From the NCBI RefSeq assembly GCF_964355755.1, contig NC_092680.1:20933001-20997000 (forward strand): a DNA stretch of 64,000 nt, read 5' to 3'. A program made the translations under genes and the position numbers. This DNA is from Antedon mediterranea (Eukaryota > Echinodermata > Crinoidea > Comatulida > Antedonidae). Below, in pieces: positions 23,801 to 34,000 of this stretch. Numbering within the stretch: position 1 is the stretch's first letter; each line of letters starts with the position of its first letter. The notes under the pieces are model-generated. The model saw only the letters and a list, made by a program, of their open reading frames with translations. It made no database searches and had not been told where the DNA came from.

Positions 23801-26800
23801 TCTGGGTCAGTATTATTAAGGGGACCAAGAAACAAATGACCCCTCCTCAGGCTCCTCTGGGACAGTATTATTAAGGGGACCAAGAAACAAATGGCCCCTC
23901 CTCAGGCTCCTCTGGGACAGTATTATTAAGGGGACCAAGAAACAAATGACCCCTCCTCAGGCTCCTCTGGGACAGTATTATTAAGGGGACCAAGAAACAA
24001 ATGGCCCCTCCTCAGGCTCCTCTGGGTCAGTATTATTAAGGGGACCAAGAAACAAATGACCCCTCCTCAGGCTCTTCTGGGTCAGTATTATTAAGGGGAC
24101 CAAGAAACCAATGAGAGACAGTGTTTTAACACTAAAGCTAACCAATATTTAATGGTCACATTCCACTTAAAGATGTATTGTTCCCCTGAAAAAATAATTC
24201 TTAACACAATTTTTGTTGAATATGCCATTTTAATGTAACATAATATGTATCCACTTTGACCAAAAATTGGATCAGAAAAAAAAATGTATTTACCTGAAAA
24301 AACTGTAGTTTAAAGCAAACAATTATCAAATTGGCTGCCAACCAATGGTTTATGATTGAATTTAACCATTTATTTTGTCATTTTGTAAGTGAACAAATTT
24401 TTGTTTTCGTTTTTTTACTATGTAAGTGATTAACTTGATTAAAACTACAAAATAACTAATTCAAAGTCTGATTTAATTAATCTTCATTTTTCATGTTTTT
24501 GGGGGACAATACATCTTTAATAGGGAGTTATACTATACATTTTGGAGAAAGAGATTACATGATTAAAAACTATCATAGATAAAACTTTTATCTGCTTTTA
24601 ATTTAAAATTTACATTTCTTAACTGAATACAAGATTCTCCCAATTGGGTTGTGTTCCAGCCTAACATAATCATAGATGCTAAGCTAGGCTGTTTATGGCA
24701 TGTTTGTCTAAAACTTGAACCTCTAGTCACCATGATTCCAGACAAAGTAAGTCGCTCCTTGTTTTCTACAGTATCAGTAATACAGTATCGTACTTTACAA
24801 ATCAAAAAGTAACTTTAGTCACAAAATTACATTATTTATTTTTGGTTGAATGAAAACTAAATTTATTTATAAACGTTGTATATATAAATATGCATTTTCT
24901 GTATAGTAATTTTATTACTTATTTTTATATCTTTAGTGCCGCTTGATTGATTTTCTTCTTCTACGTACTGAATGTAAATCTGTTATTTTGAGAGTCTGTC
25001 GACAGGGTAAGTAAAAGGTCAAGTTATTATTTCATGAGGAGTGAGTGGCCGAGCGGTTAAGACAGTGGAACCGTAATTACGTAGCCATAATATCGCCAAG
25101 GGTTCGAGACGCGCTCGCTCCATGGTTCTGATGGTAGAACCAGTCTTCTCGAATAAGGACTATAAACCGTAGGTCGAGTGTACACATCTGGCTCATTTGC
25201 AATTTAAAAAACCTAGTACATCTTTCGAGACGAGTAGGGAGTTACCCCGGTGTACTGGTTCACACACAGCCACTGTCACAAACTCTTGCAGAACAGTGTT
25301 AGACTGAAGGGGCTATCCAGTATAAAGAATAAATAAATAAAAAAAAATTGCTGTACAATTCATATTCTGAGGACACATCATCATCATCAGGCATCCTTCA
25401 GTCAAAATTGACTATGGAGACAACATTGGAGAGAATTTCATCCGTTATCCAGTGAGTCTGTGTGAGTTCCAGTAGCTGATCTAGCTTTTCTTTTCAGATA
25501 CCTCTCTTCACTTTCCATACGATATCTTTCTTCGCTGTGTACAAGCCCAGCCTTAATACAGTCTTTCCATGATTTTCGGTCATCAGCCTAATAACATACA
25601 TAATACACATATGAAAAATGATGGACAAAAGCAGCTAATGCAAAATACATCGCTGTAACTCAAATGAGCCAGCTACCACTCAACTACAGCGCCAGAGATT
25701 GGCTCAATTCCATGCTACTGCTAGGACTAACTCTTTCTTGTCTCTCAACAGCTCTTGTACCAGGTCAGCAGTGTAACTTGGCAACTATTGCAAGAATATT
25801 TGATAAACTCAACCAGGTATACAGGAACTATTTAGAATTGGAACAAAATGCTCAGCAGGTAGGTTCGGACATCAACCTTTCTCTCCCCTGTTGGTGCACT
25901 CAAATGTGGTTAACCTTACCTGTAGCTAGTTGCTCTCCCTCAAATCCCCTCCCCTCCTCTCCTAACCTTTCTCTCCCCTCCCAACATTTTCTCTCCCCTT
26001 CTTGAAGCTCACAAGCAAATGTCTGTACACAATTTATCACCCAACTTTTTTCAATTGTACCTCATTGTGGTTAACCTGACCTGTAGCTAGTTACTCTTAT
26101 CCTCTAATATTAACTATTTTTGTAGGCATTTGATGGTAGTGTATCTCGTAGTTCCTACAAACGACCCACCAGAGGCCAAGCTGTAATTGATCAGTCAGAA
26201 ATGTATACACATGTCTTTTCTGTATTTGATGATACGAAGGTAAATATTGAGAAATATGTCAACATCTTTAATCAAAATAAAGCATGTTTTAACATGAAAG
26301 CCTGAAGTCAGTAAATCAGAAATTACAGTATACTCTAATGCACTGTACTTAGTGTGTGCCCAAATGTATTTTCAATGTTTTTACTTTCTGTGTTGGAAAA
26401 AAGAATGAAATCAAGCCGTCCTATAATATAAAATGATATTTGTAACTTGCATACGTATAAAATTATTAATATTCTTGAGAGAAGCTTAAAGGTAGGTAGG
26501 TAGGTAGATGCGTTTAAATTAATACCATTATGAATTGATCTGTAGGATATTAAATACAAGTTTGTTGTTGCTGTACTTGTGGAATACATGAGGTCTTTAA
26601 ATAACCTGCAAATTCCTGTTCAGGTATGTTATACACAATATTGTTAGAAACATTGTAGAACATATAAGTGATTATGTTGACCATGTAATATAAGTGATTA
26701 TGTTGACTATGTAATATAAGTGATTATGTTGACTATGTAATATAAGTGATTATGTTGACCATGTAATATAAGTGATTATGTTGACTATGTAATATAAGTG

Positions 26801-29588
26801 ATTATGTTGACCATGTAATATAAGTGATTATGTTGACTATGTAATATAAGTGATTATGTTGACCACGCAAAAAAGTCAACACCTAAATCATTCTATTGAT
26901 CTTAAACTTTTATCTAGTTTTATATTTATTTAATTTTATTTAATCTACTTTATTTACTTTTTTCTCAAGTATAGTACTTGCTTTGTTTGCACAATATAGT
27001 ATCCACAATTTTTTAAGTTATCGTCCTTAATTTTTGGTCGTAAATAAGTATATATTTGTTATTATATCACTTGCACTAATGAAGGGCTACTATTGCCCGA
27101 GGGCTCTGCTAATTTTTCTGGCTGTTTTGTAGTTTTTTGCTTATTTTATTTTGTATCTCCATTGAGATCCAGCCACTGATACCAACAGCATTGTCATTAT
27201 TTTTTAAGTAATTTGCCTTTGGATGTATATATATATTGTATATCGATATATTGGTAATGTCGCAATTGCTTATTATCTGTAATAATAAATAGCAGGCTTG
27301 CATGTTCTCTTTATTCTGCCTTTCTCTTAAGTGTTTTGCTTAATACTATTTTCTTCTCCAAATTATCTTCTTCAGCATTATCTTTATGAGTTAGTCATCA
27401 ACACACTTGTGCAGAACAATCGTTTTTATCAGTTACACCAGTTCTTGCAGTACCATGTGTTAAGTGATTCCAAACCTATAGCATGTTTGCTGTTATCATT
27501 GGAAGCCGTCTATCCCCCTGCTTATCAACTAGCCCTTGACATGCTTAAGGTAACAGTTGTTTTGCTAAAGCGTGGTTCCCACTAGAACGCAATGCAACGT
27601 AATGCAGCGACGTATCGACTGAAGGTTGCGTTACGTTGCGTCGCTAGTGAGAACCATGCTTTACATAAAAGTTATGCATTAAGACATTTGTTTTTATCTA
27701 AATAATTTTTGACTGAAATCTACTGTACTCCACACTCCGGAGCGTTGACACCTTTTTTAAGTGTGTGCCCCAGTGTTGGATCTTCGGAGTTTTGCTAGAC
27801 AATATAAAGGGGTACTAAAAAACATACAGATTTAAGTGAAAAGATTTAAAAGAAAATATATTTTATAAATTGTGGTTTAGTTGTGTTGCATTTGAAGAAA
27901 TTTAGTGGTTTACAAAATTGTTTGTCAAATATGGGTAATGATTTATTGAATTGTGGTTTATCTTAGCATACACTTTGTGTGGTTCCAATGACTCATCATC
28001 AGTACTATTTCTCATTCGTCCGTGGTATTTAAAAAAAACCTGAAAAATAAAGATTATTAAAATCAGACTTTAAATAGGCCATTTTGCAGTTATTTACTTC
28101 TTTAAAAAAAAAAGTAATCATTTCATTTATAAAAAGCGAAATTAAGCGGTTAATTTTAACCAAAAAACATTGTATGACAATTTAAGTATTTGTGGCTTTA
28201 AATCACAGTTTTTCAGGTAAATCATTTTTTTTTTCGCCCCAGTTTTTGGTCAAAGTGAATAACTACTGTATTACGTGCCATTAAAATTGATTTATTTTAT
28301 TTATTTATTTAACAACATATTTATACAGGATTATACACAATCAAGTAGAAATATACTTGTTTTACTTTGTGGTCCTGTCGACAAAAACGGATACAAATTT
28401 AAATACTTATACAATTAATAATAATAATAATAACAATAAAAAATATAAACTGGAAGTTAAATGTTATGAAAAGAAATAAGATCTGTATCTGCTGGCAAGT
28501 CATTCCATATTTTTCCGCCTGCAACTTTAAAAGACGAATCCATTTTGCTACGGGTATAATGAGGTATAACAATATTTAAATTATCTACTCCACGCGTTGA
28601 ATGGGTGTGTACATTCCCAATAAAATTCCATATTCAACAAACAATTGAAAATTGCATTTAAGCATCAACACACAAGCCTTACAATACTAGTACTGTACTA
28701 TTTTTTTAATAGAGAGTTACCACTGCAAACGAAGAAATTATCGAGGTCTTGCTTTCGAAGAACCATTTACTACAAGCAATACGATTTCTACGGACAGTTG
28801 GTCTAGTTGAAGGCGCTTCTGCCAGAAAGTTTCTAGAAGCAGCGTTAAATACAGGGGATAACAGTGTGTTTTACACCGTATTCAAATTCTTCGAACAACG
28901 CAACATAAAGATGAGGGGAAATGCAAAATTTATGGCAGGTAACTTATGAATTTAAAGAGATTTATACATTATCTTATTCTCATAGAGTTATAATAATAGA
29001 GAGAAGCCCAACACAGCTCAACAAGTGAGAAAGTATCAATTATTACTGCATCAATCAATCAGATACGCCAGTTTGAAGTGCATCACTACGCCTGGGTTGC
29101 AGCAGGCAGTGATTTTTTACCATGAACGATCCTCTCCAGTTGTAATACTCATATGCGTTTTATGTAGTCGTTAATAAAGAATATATCTTCTTTTTAAACA
29201 TGTAACATTCATGATTTTTTTTTAATGTATAGCTCTGTCTAAACTATCAAACTAGTTTGACCAAAAAGGTGTTATGTGCCCAAATATATGACATTATCTT
29301 TTCCAAATATGGGCACGTCACATTTTCTTGTCCCATAAAGTTTGATAGTGTAGTTAATTACTGAAAACAATATAGTAGTCCTCTTCTAAAACAAACATTG
29401 TATATTTTTTGATAAATACAAATACAACAAAACAATACAAAGGATACAATTCTTCGTATTGTAATTTATTTGTAACTTTTTAATAAATGCAATGAACTTT
29501 TTTTTTTCTGATAGGTGAACATTGTGAAAAATATGTGAAACAAATGGAAGCCATATATGGAATTAAATCAATAGTAGTCAGCAGCTGA
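17819..29588 (+). CDS. RMC1: RMC1, regulator of the MON1-CCZ1 complex, complete
   Basis: Third subunit of the metazoan MON1-CCZ1 GEF that activates Rab7 on late endosomes and autophagosomes. Twenty exons: 17819-17923, 18973-19049, 19251-19335, 19742-19801, 20460-20546, 20797-20868, 21157-21225, 21482-21588, 21974-22063, 22437-22506, 22624-22659, 23040-23205, 24634-24746, 24937-25006, 25752-25858, 26126-26239, 26546-26623, 27376-27549, 28713-28938, 29515-29588. Total 1980 nt, 659 aa (human protein about 657). Family-diagnostic strings: QVFAVRSGGATGVVVKGPDD, VVDNLVVVHHQ, TSLIFDIKLP, LHQFLQYHVLSDSKP, FKFFEQRN. The N-terminal two thirds is the beta-propeller region; the C-terminal third is the helical Mic1 domain. 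ATG context AAAATGG is good. Exon 13 is deduced from phase and from NWVVFQPNIIIDAKLG. Introns carry five palindromic elements, a SINE and two minisatellites. Confidence 0.97.
18167..18690. mobile_element. about 520-bp terminal-inverted-repeat element in RMC1 intron 1
   Basis: Left end GGGTGGATTGCTATAAAACA and right end TTATAGCAATCCGCCCC are imperfect inverted copies. Internal words are also mirrored (AGACTGTTTTAAGACT versus CTATAAAACAGTCTTAACTG; GCCGGCTTTATC versus TATAGCCGGC). There is no transposase frame, so this is a non-autonomous DNA transposon or foldback element. Confidence 0.65.
19361..19527. mobile_element. MITE family A copy 2 (RMC1 intron 3)
   Basis: Bounded by TTTAAAGCTCTGTCTACACT and GTGTAGAAAGGGTTTAAA, so both outer edges show TTTAAA. 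The copy starts only about 25 bp after the exon 3 donor. Its CC(A/T)6GG sites are partly mutated. Confidence 0.8.
19952..20303 (+). mobile_element. MITE family B copy 2 (RMC1 intron 4)
   Basis: Left end TTAAAGATGTATTGTCCCCC; right end GGGGGAAAATACATCTTAA. The interior shares CATTTTAATGTCACC and TATTAATCTTTATTTTTCAT with the other B copies. Confidence 0.8.
21611..21870. mobile_element. MITE family A copy 3 with a nested insertion (RMC1 intron 8)
   Basis: Left end GGCTCTGTCCACACTATCAA, right end AGTTTGATAGACAGAGCTTT. The copy is interrupted at about 21660-21770 by an ATTTATTT-rich insert ending near CAGGTGCCAAACACC, after which the family A interior (CATATATGGACATGATGATG) resumes. Confidence 0.75.
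22812..23400. mobile_element. two diverged copies of an ACAGTAG(A/T)ACC-ended repeat flanking RMC1 exon 12
   Basis: At 22812-22985 the text ACAGTAGTACCCCTATTAAC is followed by AGGGGTTAGTCTTAGTGTT and GGAAAATGTCCCTTCTATTA. At 23212-23380 a related series appears: ACAGTAGAACCTGTGTGG, AGGGGTTGGTCGTAGTGTT, GGAAAGTGTCCTTTTAGTAG. Order and spacing match, so these are two old copies of one element on either side of the exon at 23040-23205. Confidence 0.5.
23454..24112 (+). repeat. 55-bp minisatellite, 12 copies (RMC1 intron 12)
   Basis: Unit begins CCCCTCCTCAGGCTCCTCTG and continues to AAGGGGACCAAGAAACAAAT. Copies differ mainly at two positions (GGGTCAG or GGGACAG; ATGACCC or ATGGCCC). It lies between the RMC1 exons ending at 23205 and starting at 24634. 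Confidence 0.97.
24167..24520 (+). mobile_element. MITE family B copy 3 (RMC1 intron 12)
   Basis: Left end TTAAAGATGTATTGTTCCCC, right end GGGGGACAATACATCTTTAA. This is the best-preserved pair of inverted ends of the family; TTAA at both outer edges suggests a TTAA target site. Confidence 0.85.
25037..25348 (+). mobile_element. tRNA-derived SINE (RMC1 intron 14)
   Basis: The 5' part resembles a Leu/Ser-type tRNA: A-box-like TGGCCGAGCGGTTAAGAC and B-box-like GGGTTCGAGAC. The terminal GGAGTGA (25038-25044) can pair with TCGCTCC just before CATGG, i.e. an acceptor stem is still visible. The T-arm stem is not paired, so this is not a functional tRNA. A roughly 200-bp unrelated body follows and the element ends in an (AATA)n/A-rich tail at about 25329-25348. 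Confidence 0.8.
26664..26871 (+). repeat. 26-bp minisatellite, 8 copies (RMC1 intron 17)
   Basis: Unit ATAAGTGATTATGTTGACTA with TGTAAT, alternating with GACCA variants. It starts about 40 bp after the exon 17 donor. Unrelated in sequence to the 26-bp array at 16487. Confidence 0.95.
27564..27664. mobile_element. foldback element family C (copy 2, RMC1 intron 18)
   Basis: Starts AAAGCGTGGTTCCCACTAGA and ends GTCGCTAGTGAGAACCATGC, so the ends are inverted copies, with CAACGTAATGCAGCGACG inside. It lies 15 bp after the exon 18 donor. Confidence 0.8.
28028..28293 (-). mobile_element. MITE family B copy 4, inverted and truncated (RMC1 intron 18)
   Basis: Reverse complement of the family B interior: CCTGAAAAATAAAGATTATT and GTTTTTGGTCAAAGTGAATA match the other copies read backwards. 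The outermost GTATTGTCCCC ends are missing or eroded. Confidence 0.7.
28300..28625 (-). pseudogene. 3' fragment of a LINE reverse-transcriptase ORF, antisense
   Basis: Translated on the minus strand, about 28485-28545 reads KVAGGKIWNDLPADTDLIS, a typical C-terminal WN-LP motif of LINE polymerases. It continues to an (ATT)n/ATTTA-rich tail on the window's left side (28300-28320). It lies directly beside the family B MITE and is non-functional. Confidence 0.65.
29231..29355. mobile_element. MITE family A copy 4 (RMC1 intron 19)
   Basis: Left end AGCTCTGTCTAAACTATCAA, right end AAGTTTGATAGTGTAG. Shorter interior than other copies; CCAAATATGG is present on the strand shown. Confidence 0.8.
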
Positions 29589-29768
29589 AAATAAGAAGCC
29601 ATATGTGGAAGATGAGAGTGAGCATAACGTGAGTATGGTTAAACGCCGAAACATCAATCCAGTGTTAGTAAGTAGAGCTGTTCACCTGGGTCATACGGAA
29701 TCTACAGTTGCAATAGATTTTGAAGTGAATGAAGTTTGTATATAAAGGACCAAATATCTGTATATGGA

Positions 29769-29774
29769 AATAAA
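29769..29774 (+). terminator. candidate poly(A) signal of RMC1
   Basis: AATAAA about 180 nt beyond the TGA stop at 29586-29588. It is the first canonical hexamer downstream. Confidence 0.6.
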
Positions 29775-30237
29775 TGGGGTTTTCTCATTCTTAATTGAGT
29801 CACTAAAGTTTGTAATCTGATTTGCATACATTTTGCAAATGAGTCGGAACTGTGTTTTATTCTAAACCTAGTCTGCTTCCTTTAATTTACATAATTGTAT
29901 ATCAAAGAATTCATGTCATATCATACTAAGCTTATGCAATATTCTCTGTGGTAGGGTGGCCAATTCCATGGTGATTGTAGGCCTACTTATCAGCGACAGG
30001 AACTGGGATCTTTATATGTTAGTCAAGTATCCTAATTACTCGACTACCGCAATCTCTATTATTACTCGACATAAGTAGATAGTAAATATTATTGTTAATG
30101 TTTATCGTATTATATTAATAAATAGATATAATTTGATGTACTATATATTACTGAAGTAAGCCTATAATGCAAGTAATACAGTTGTCTTCAAGATTAAAAT
30201 AGCCGTACTGCGATTACAACACAACGTATGGATTATT

Positions 30238-30292
30238 CGCTTGTCAACTCGCTACAACGTCCTTGCGTCCTAGTGGGAACCAAGCTTAAGAG
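30238..30292. mobile_element. foldback element family C (partial copy 3)
   Basis: Right half only: CAACTCGCTACAACGTCCTT then GCGTCCTAGTGGGAACCA, matching the right terminus of the copy at 45470-45616. Confidence 0.55.
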
Positions 30293-30372
30293 AGCGTTAC
30301 TCAAGCCCTGTCGTTTTCCATCAACCATCCCCCCTCCCCCTCGACATTTGAATTAACAAGGCCAACAGCCAT

Positions 30373-30462
30373 AAGTCGCGTACTAAAACGCATAGTGATA
30401 CCGGACCGACAGACAGACCGACATAGTAAACTATAGAGTCGCGTCCACGCGACTAAAAATGA
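30373..30462 (+). mobile_element. short foldback repeat, family D (copy 2)
   Basis: Shares GTCGCGT near the start, GACCGACATAG inside and AGAGTCGCGTCCACGCGACT plus AAAAATG at the end with the copy at 4301-4380. Confidence 0.5.
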
Positions 30463-30807
30463 TCACTATTTCCAAATGACATTTAAAAGAATGAAGAAAC
30501 ATTAGCATTTCACATAGATATTTATTTTAAATTTTGTGTGCCAATATTGTACAGCGAATTTATATATTCCTATTATATTATGCCAGATTTAATCGTTAAT
30601 TTGTCAATAAAAATATAGTAAAACATATTGAAACAATGATGTAAAATCACTTCATTATATCTTAAATCTCTATACGTGAACAGCCAATTTTCAGCTGACT
30701 TTTCCGCCCAACTAAGGAAACCCATCACCCAATTGAAGATAATGACAGCGTGTTGAGATTTCGACCATGTTAAACTCCAAATATATCATTAGTTATCAAT
30801 TAAATTG

Positions 30808-30813
30808 TTTATT
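30808..30813 (-). terminator. candidate poly(A) signal of annexin gene 1
   Basis: AATAAA on the minus strand about 150 nt past the TAG stop at 30965-30967. Confidence 0.45.
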
Positions 30814-30876
30814 TTTAACCTATCATATAATAAACCTTTCCCACTTTAATCTTCAAACGATCCCTTACATTCTAAC

Positions 30877-31009
30877 CGTGTTCACACGGGGTCGTCTAAT
30901 TTCGAACGAAAGCAATTAGCATCTTTCTGTACAGTCTCCGCTCGTGTTCACACGACGGAATCGTCTAGTTTCGGACTAAGGCAATTAGCATCTTTTTGTA
31001 GTCACCGCT
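30877..31009 (-). repeat. tandem duplication of the annexin gene 1 terminal coding segment
   Basis: Two copies of a 66-67-bp unit, each starting CGTGTTCACACG on the plus strand. The upper copy (30943-31009) encodes the final codons and stop of annexin gene 1. The lower copy (30877-30942) lies past the stop and still spells MLIAFVRN then TAG when read in one frame, but small indels shift it relative to its start. It is therefore a relic in the 3'UTR. Confidence 0.8.
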
Positions 31010-34000
31010 CGTGTCATCTTTGATCCACTCGGACATCGGTTTGCCGTACATGCGCAAAAACTCCATTTTGGCTGTGCCGAGATCAATCTGAAAGTATTGA
31101 TAGAAAGCGAAATTGAATCAATATGAGAATAATAACATGACTCACAAAGTCATGCTTTTGAAGAAGATAACTTTACTGTTTTTAAACGTTGTTTTATACT
31201 GTTCCTCGTGACGTGTTGTGCTTGAAAAATGCAAAGCAAAAACATGCACGGACAATCACATGATATTCTGAAACTAAATATATAAAATACGTTATCTTCC
31301 CCAACCAATACGCACATTTGAAATAAATATTATGATCGAACGCATAACCCCCGCGTCTCGGACCCAATATTTCCGACACTTCTGAAGGAGCCCAGTTCCC
31401 TTGACCAAAAATACTAAATAATAAAATGTACCTCAGCGCGAGAGACAATACAACGGATCAGCTGCTGGTCCTTGGTTCCTGCACCTTGCATTGCGTCACG
31501 GATCCGTTTGGCGAAGTACGCGGGCGTATTACGCGCACATCCAACTAAAAATGGAGAAAAAGATATTTAAAAATAATATTCGAGTTATTAATAATCATCG
31601 TCTTCGTCACTTATGATCATTGAATCTCTAAATCAATGATCGAGTGAGTTTTGACTTAATATTAGTAAAAGATAAATATTTTGGCACGTATAGCGTTTCA
31701 TACGTATACTACTTAAGCTTGTAAACTCGGGATGTATTGCAGGACAAAATTCGAAACGCTGACTCAGTGGTGGACTAACATAAAAAATACTATAATATGT
31801 ATGAATGGATGTATGGAGCGCTGTCGTCATTATATCCGTATCAATTGTCAATATTGTCGCAATCGCAAATCATCGTTATTGAGTCAGTAATGGTTTAATC
31901 ATCTTTGTCACATTATTTTTTCTCATTATGTCGACATTGTAAACAGTCGGTTCTAGCGTACTTCGTCGGAATGACAACTTCAACATTGACTTCGATAGGT
32001 GCGAATAATAGTATGATTAGCTTACTGATGGCTAGGAATCCATCCTCTAAATCGCCAGATGTTTCACTCTTAATTGCTTCTTCTATTGTCTTCTTAGATA
32101 TCTGAAACCCAAATAATAAGTAACGACTGTCACAAAGCATAGTAACTATCAGTGTATCCGTTACTATCAGTATTACAAGAAGATTAAAATACTCACTCGT
32201 GAAAAACAAAAACCAAACAATTCGTTAGTTTCTAAACGATCAGAGATAGTATATTCCAACACTAAAGCTCTGTCTACACTATCAAACTAGTTTGACAAAA
32301 AAAGTGTGATGTGCTCAAATATGGTAGTAATATGACATCAATATGTCCTTATATAAGCATATCACATTTGTTTGTCACAAGAAGTTTTGAGCTTAACACG
32401 AAACCTACCTTGTCATAAGCATCGAATGTAGCTCTTAGTTGGGCAAAGCTTCTTGTTGCTAAGACACGCAGTATTTCAGATTCGTCCGTCCCCCATTTTG
32501 CTTCCCCAGCCTAAATGGTGTAAAGAAATCATCATCATTGATATAATTATTATTTTAATTAACCACTTTTATATTTAGTAAATGTCAGTAAACATTCAGT
32601 AAACCTGTTCTGCACCATGTTGTACAACTATGGCATTGGTACATCTTCACAACATAGTCATCTTTACCCTTTCTCCAAATATTGAAATGGTGTTATTGTT
32701 TTGGGGGTTGAAATTGTTGAAATGATAATGAAGACGGTAACCAATTATTGTTTATTTTTGTTTTGTATACCTTGTAAATGGCGTTGGCGTCCGCATTAGC
32801 TTTGCCCTCGTCGACGGTGGGGCTTTCATCTCTCGCAGCCTAAAATAAAAATATCATAATTTATTTCATGTAGGCCTGTTTTAAGAATGCTAAAACTCAA
32901 ACATGTTAAATCTGTATGGTTTCAACAATGTTAAGCACTTAATAACAGTCCTCCTACCCAATGTTAAGTTGTGTCTATACTATCAAACTTTGTGACAAAA
33001 GTGATGTGCCCATATATGGACATGATGATGTCATATAACTACCATATTTGGTAACATCGCTACCATATTTGGGCACATCACACAAGTTTGATAGTGTAGA
33101 CGAGCTTTAGTTTAGCAAACTGTTCGACATTAGCTGTTGGATTGTTCCGTTAGATATAACAACCATAACACAAACCTGGCAACATGAAACCATAAGACGT
33201 TTAAAGTGACCGCTAGTCTCACTCATTAGATCCTTTTCCAAATCCCGTTTAAATTCTGCAAAATAATTTACACAAAAACAATTTACTAATGCATGCGTCT
33301 GATAAAGCTTTTAACACAAATTACAAATATTCGACCATATTAATATATTATGTTATTCATTTATTGTGAATAATTTATTAGACTATTTTGTGTCAACTAT
33401 TATTGAGGCTTCTAAAAATTGTCCTGGATAATGGGGTTTAGTGTCAAAGATAGATTTATTCTAAAGCTCTGTCTACACTATCAAACTTTGTAACAAAAAA
33501 CGTGATGTGCCCATATATGGACATGATGATGTCATATCACTACCATATTTGTTCATATCACTACCATATTTGGGCACATCACATTTTTTTGTTACCACAT
33601 CCTGATTGAGAAGTAAGCCTGTTTACCTTTCTTGTAAGCTTCCTTTATGCTTTTGATTTCCTTTAAAAGAAAAAGATAAAATTAGCAAACTTTTAAACGT
33701 AAGTAAATAAAAGTCAATATGGAGGATATGATTATACTGTATGTTATAAATTACAAATTACCTGGTTGGTTCGTGTACACATTATCTCCAGTATAGCTTT
33801 CTCGTCAGTTCCAGCACCCTTGAAATAAATAACATTAAATGCTACCGGTACTTAGTATGACATTAGTTTCCAATGCTTTTGCCTATTAGGCCTACTACTA
33901 ATGTTTTAATTCCCTATAGAGTTTGTATTATGTGTACACAATGAATTAGTTTTTAATAGCCTTATCACTCATTATATATTGCGAGCAATCATAGATCATT

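Larger units (their letters stand above)
29775..30807. other. convergent intergenic region between RMC1 and the first annexin
   Basis: About 1 kb between two 3' ends. It holds part of a family C foldback element (30238-30292) and family D copy 2 (30373-30462); the rest is AT-rich with no recognised gene. Confidence 0.55.

Noticed and set aside
25037-25125. Possible functional tRNA-Leu/Ser gene
   Set aside because: The acceptor stem pairs, but the T-arm stem does not, no convincing anticodon arm forms, and the sequence runs into a SINE body with an A-rich tail.
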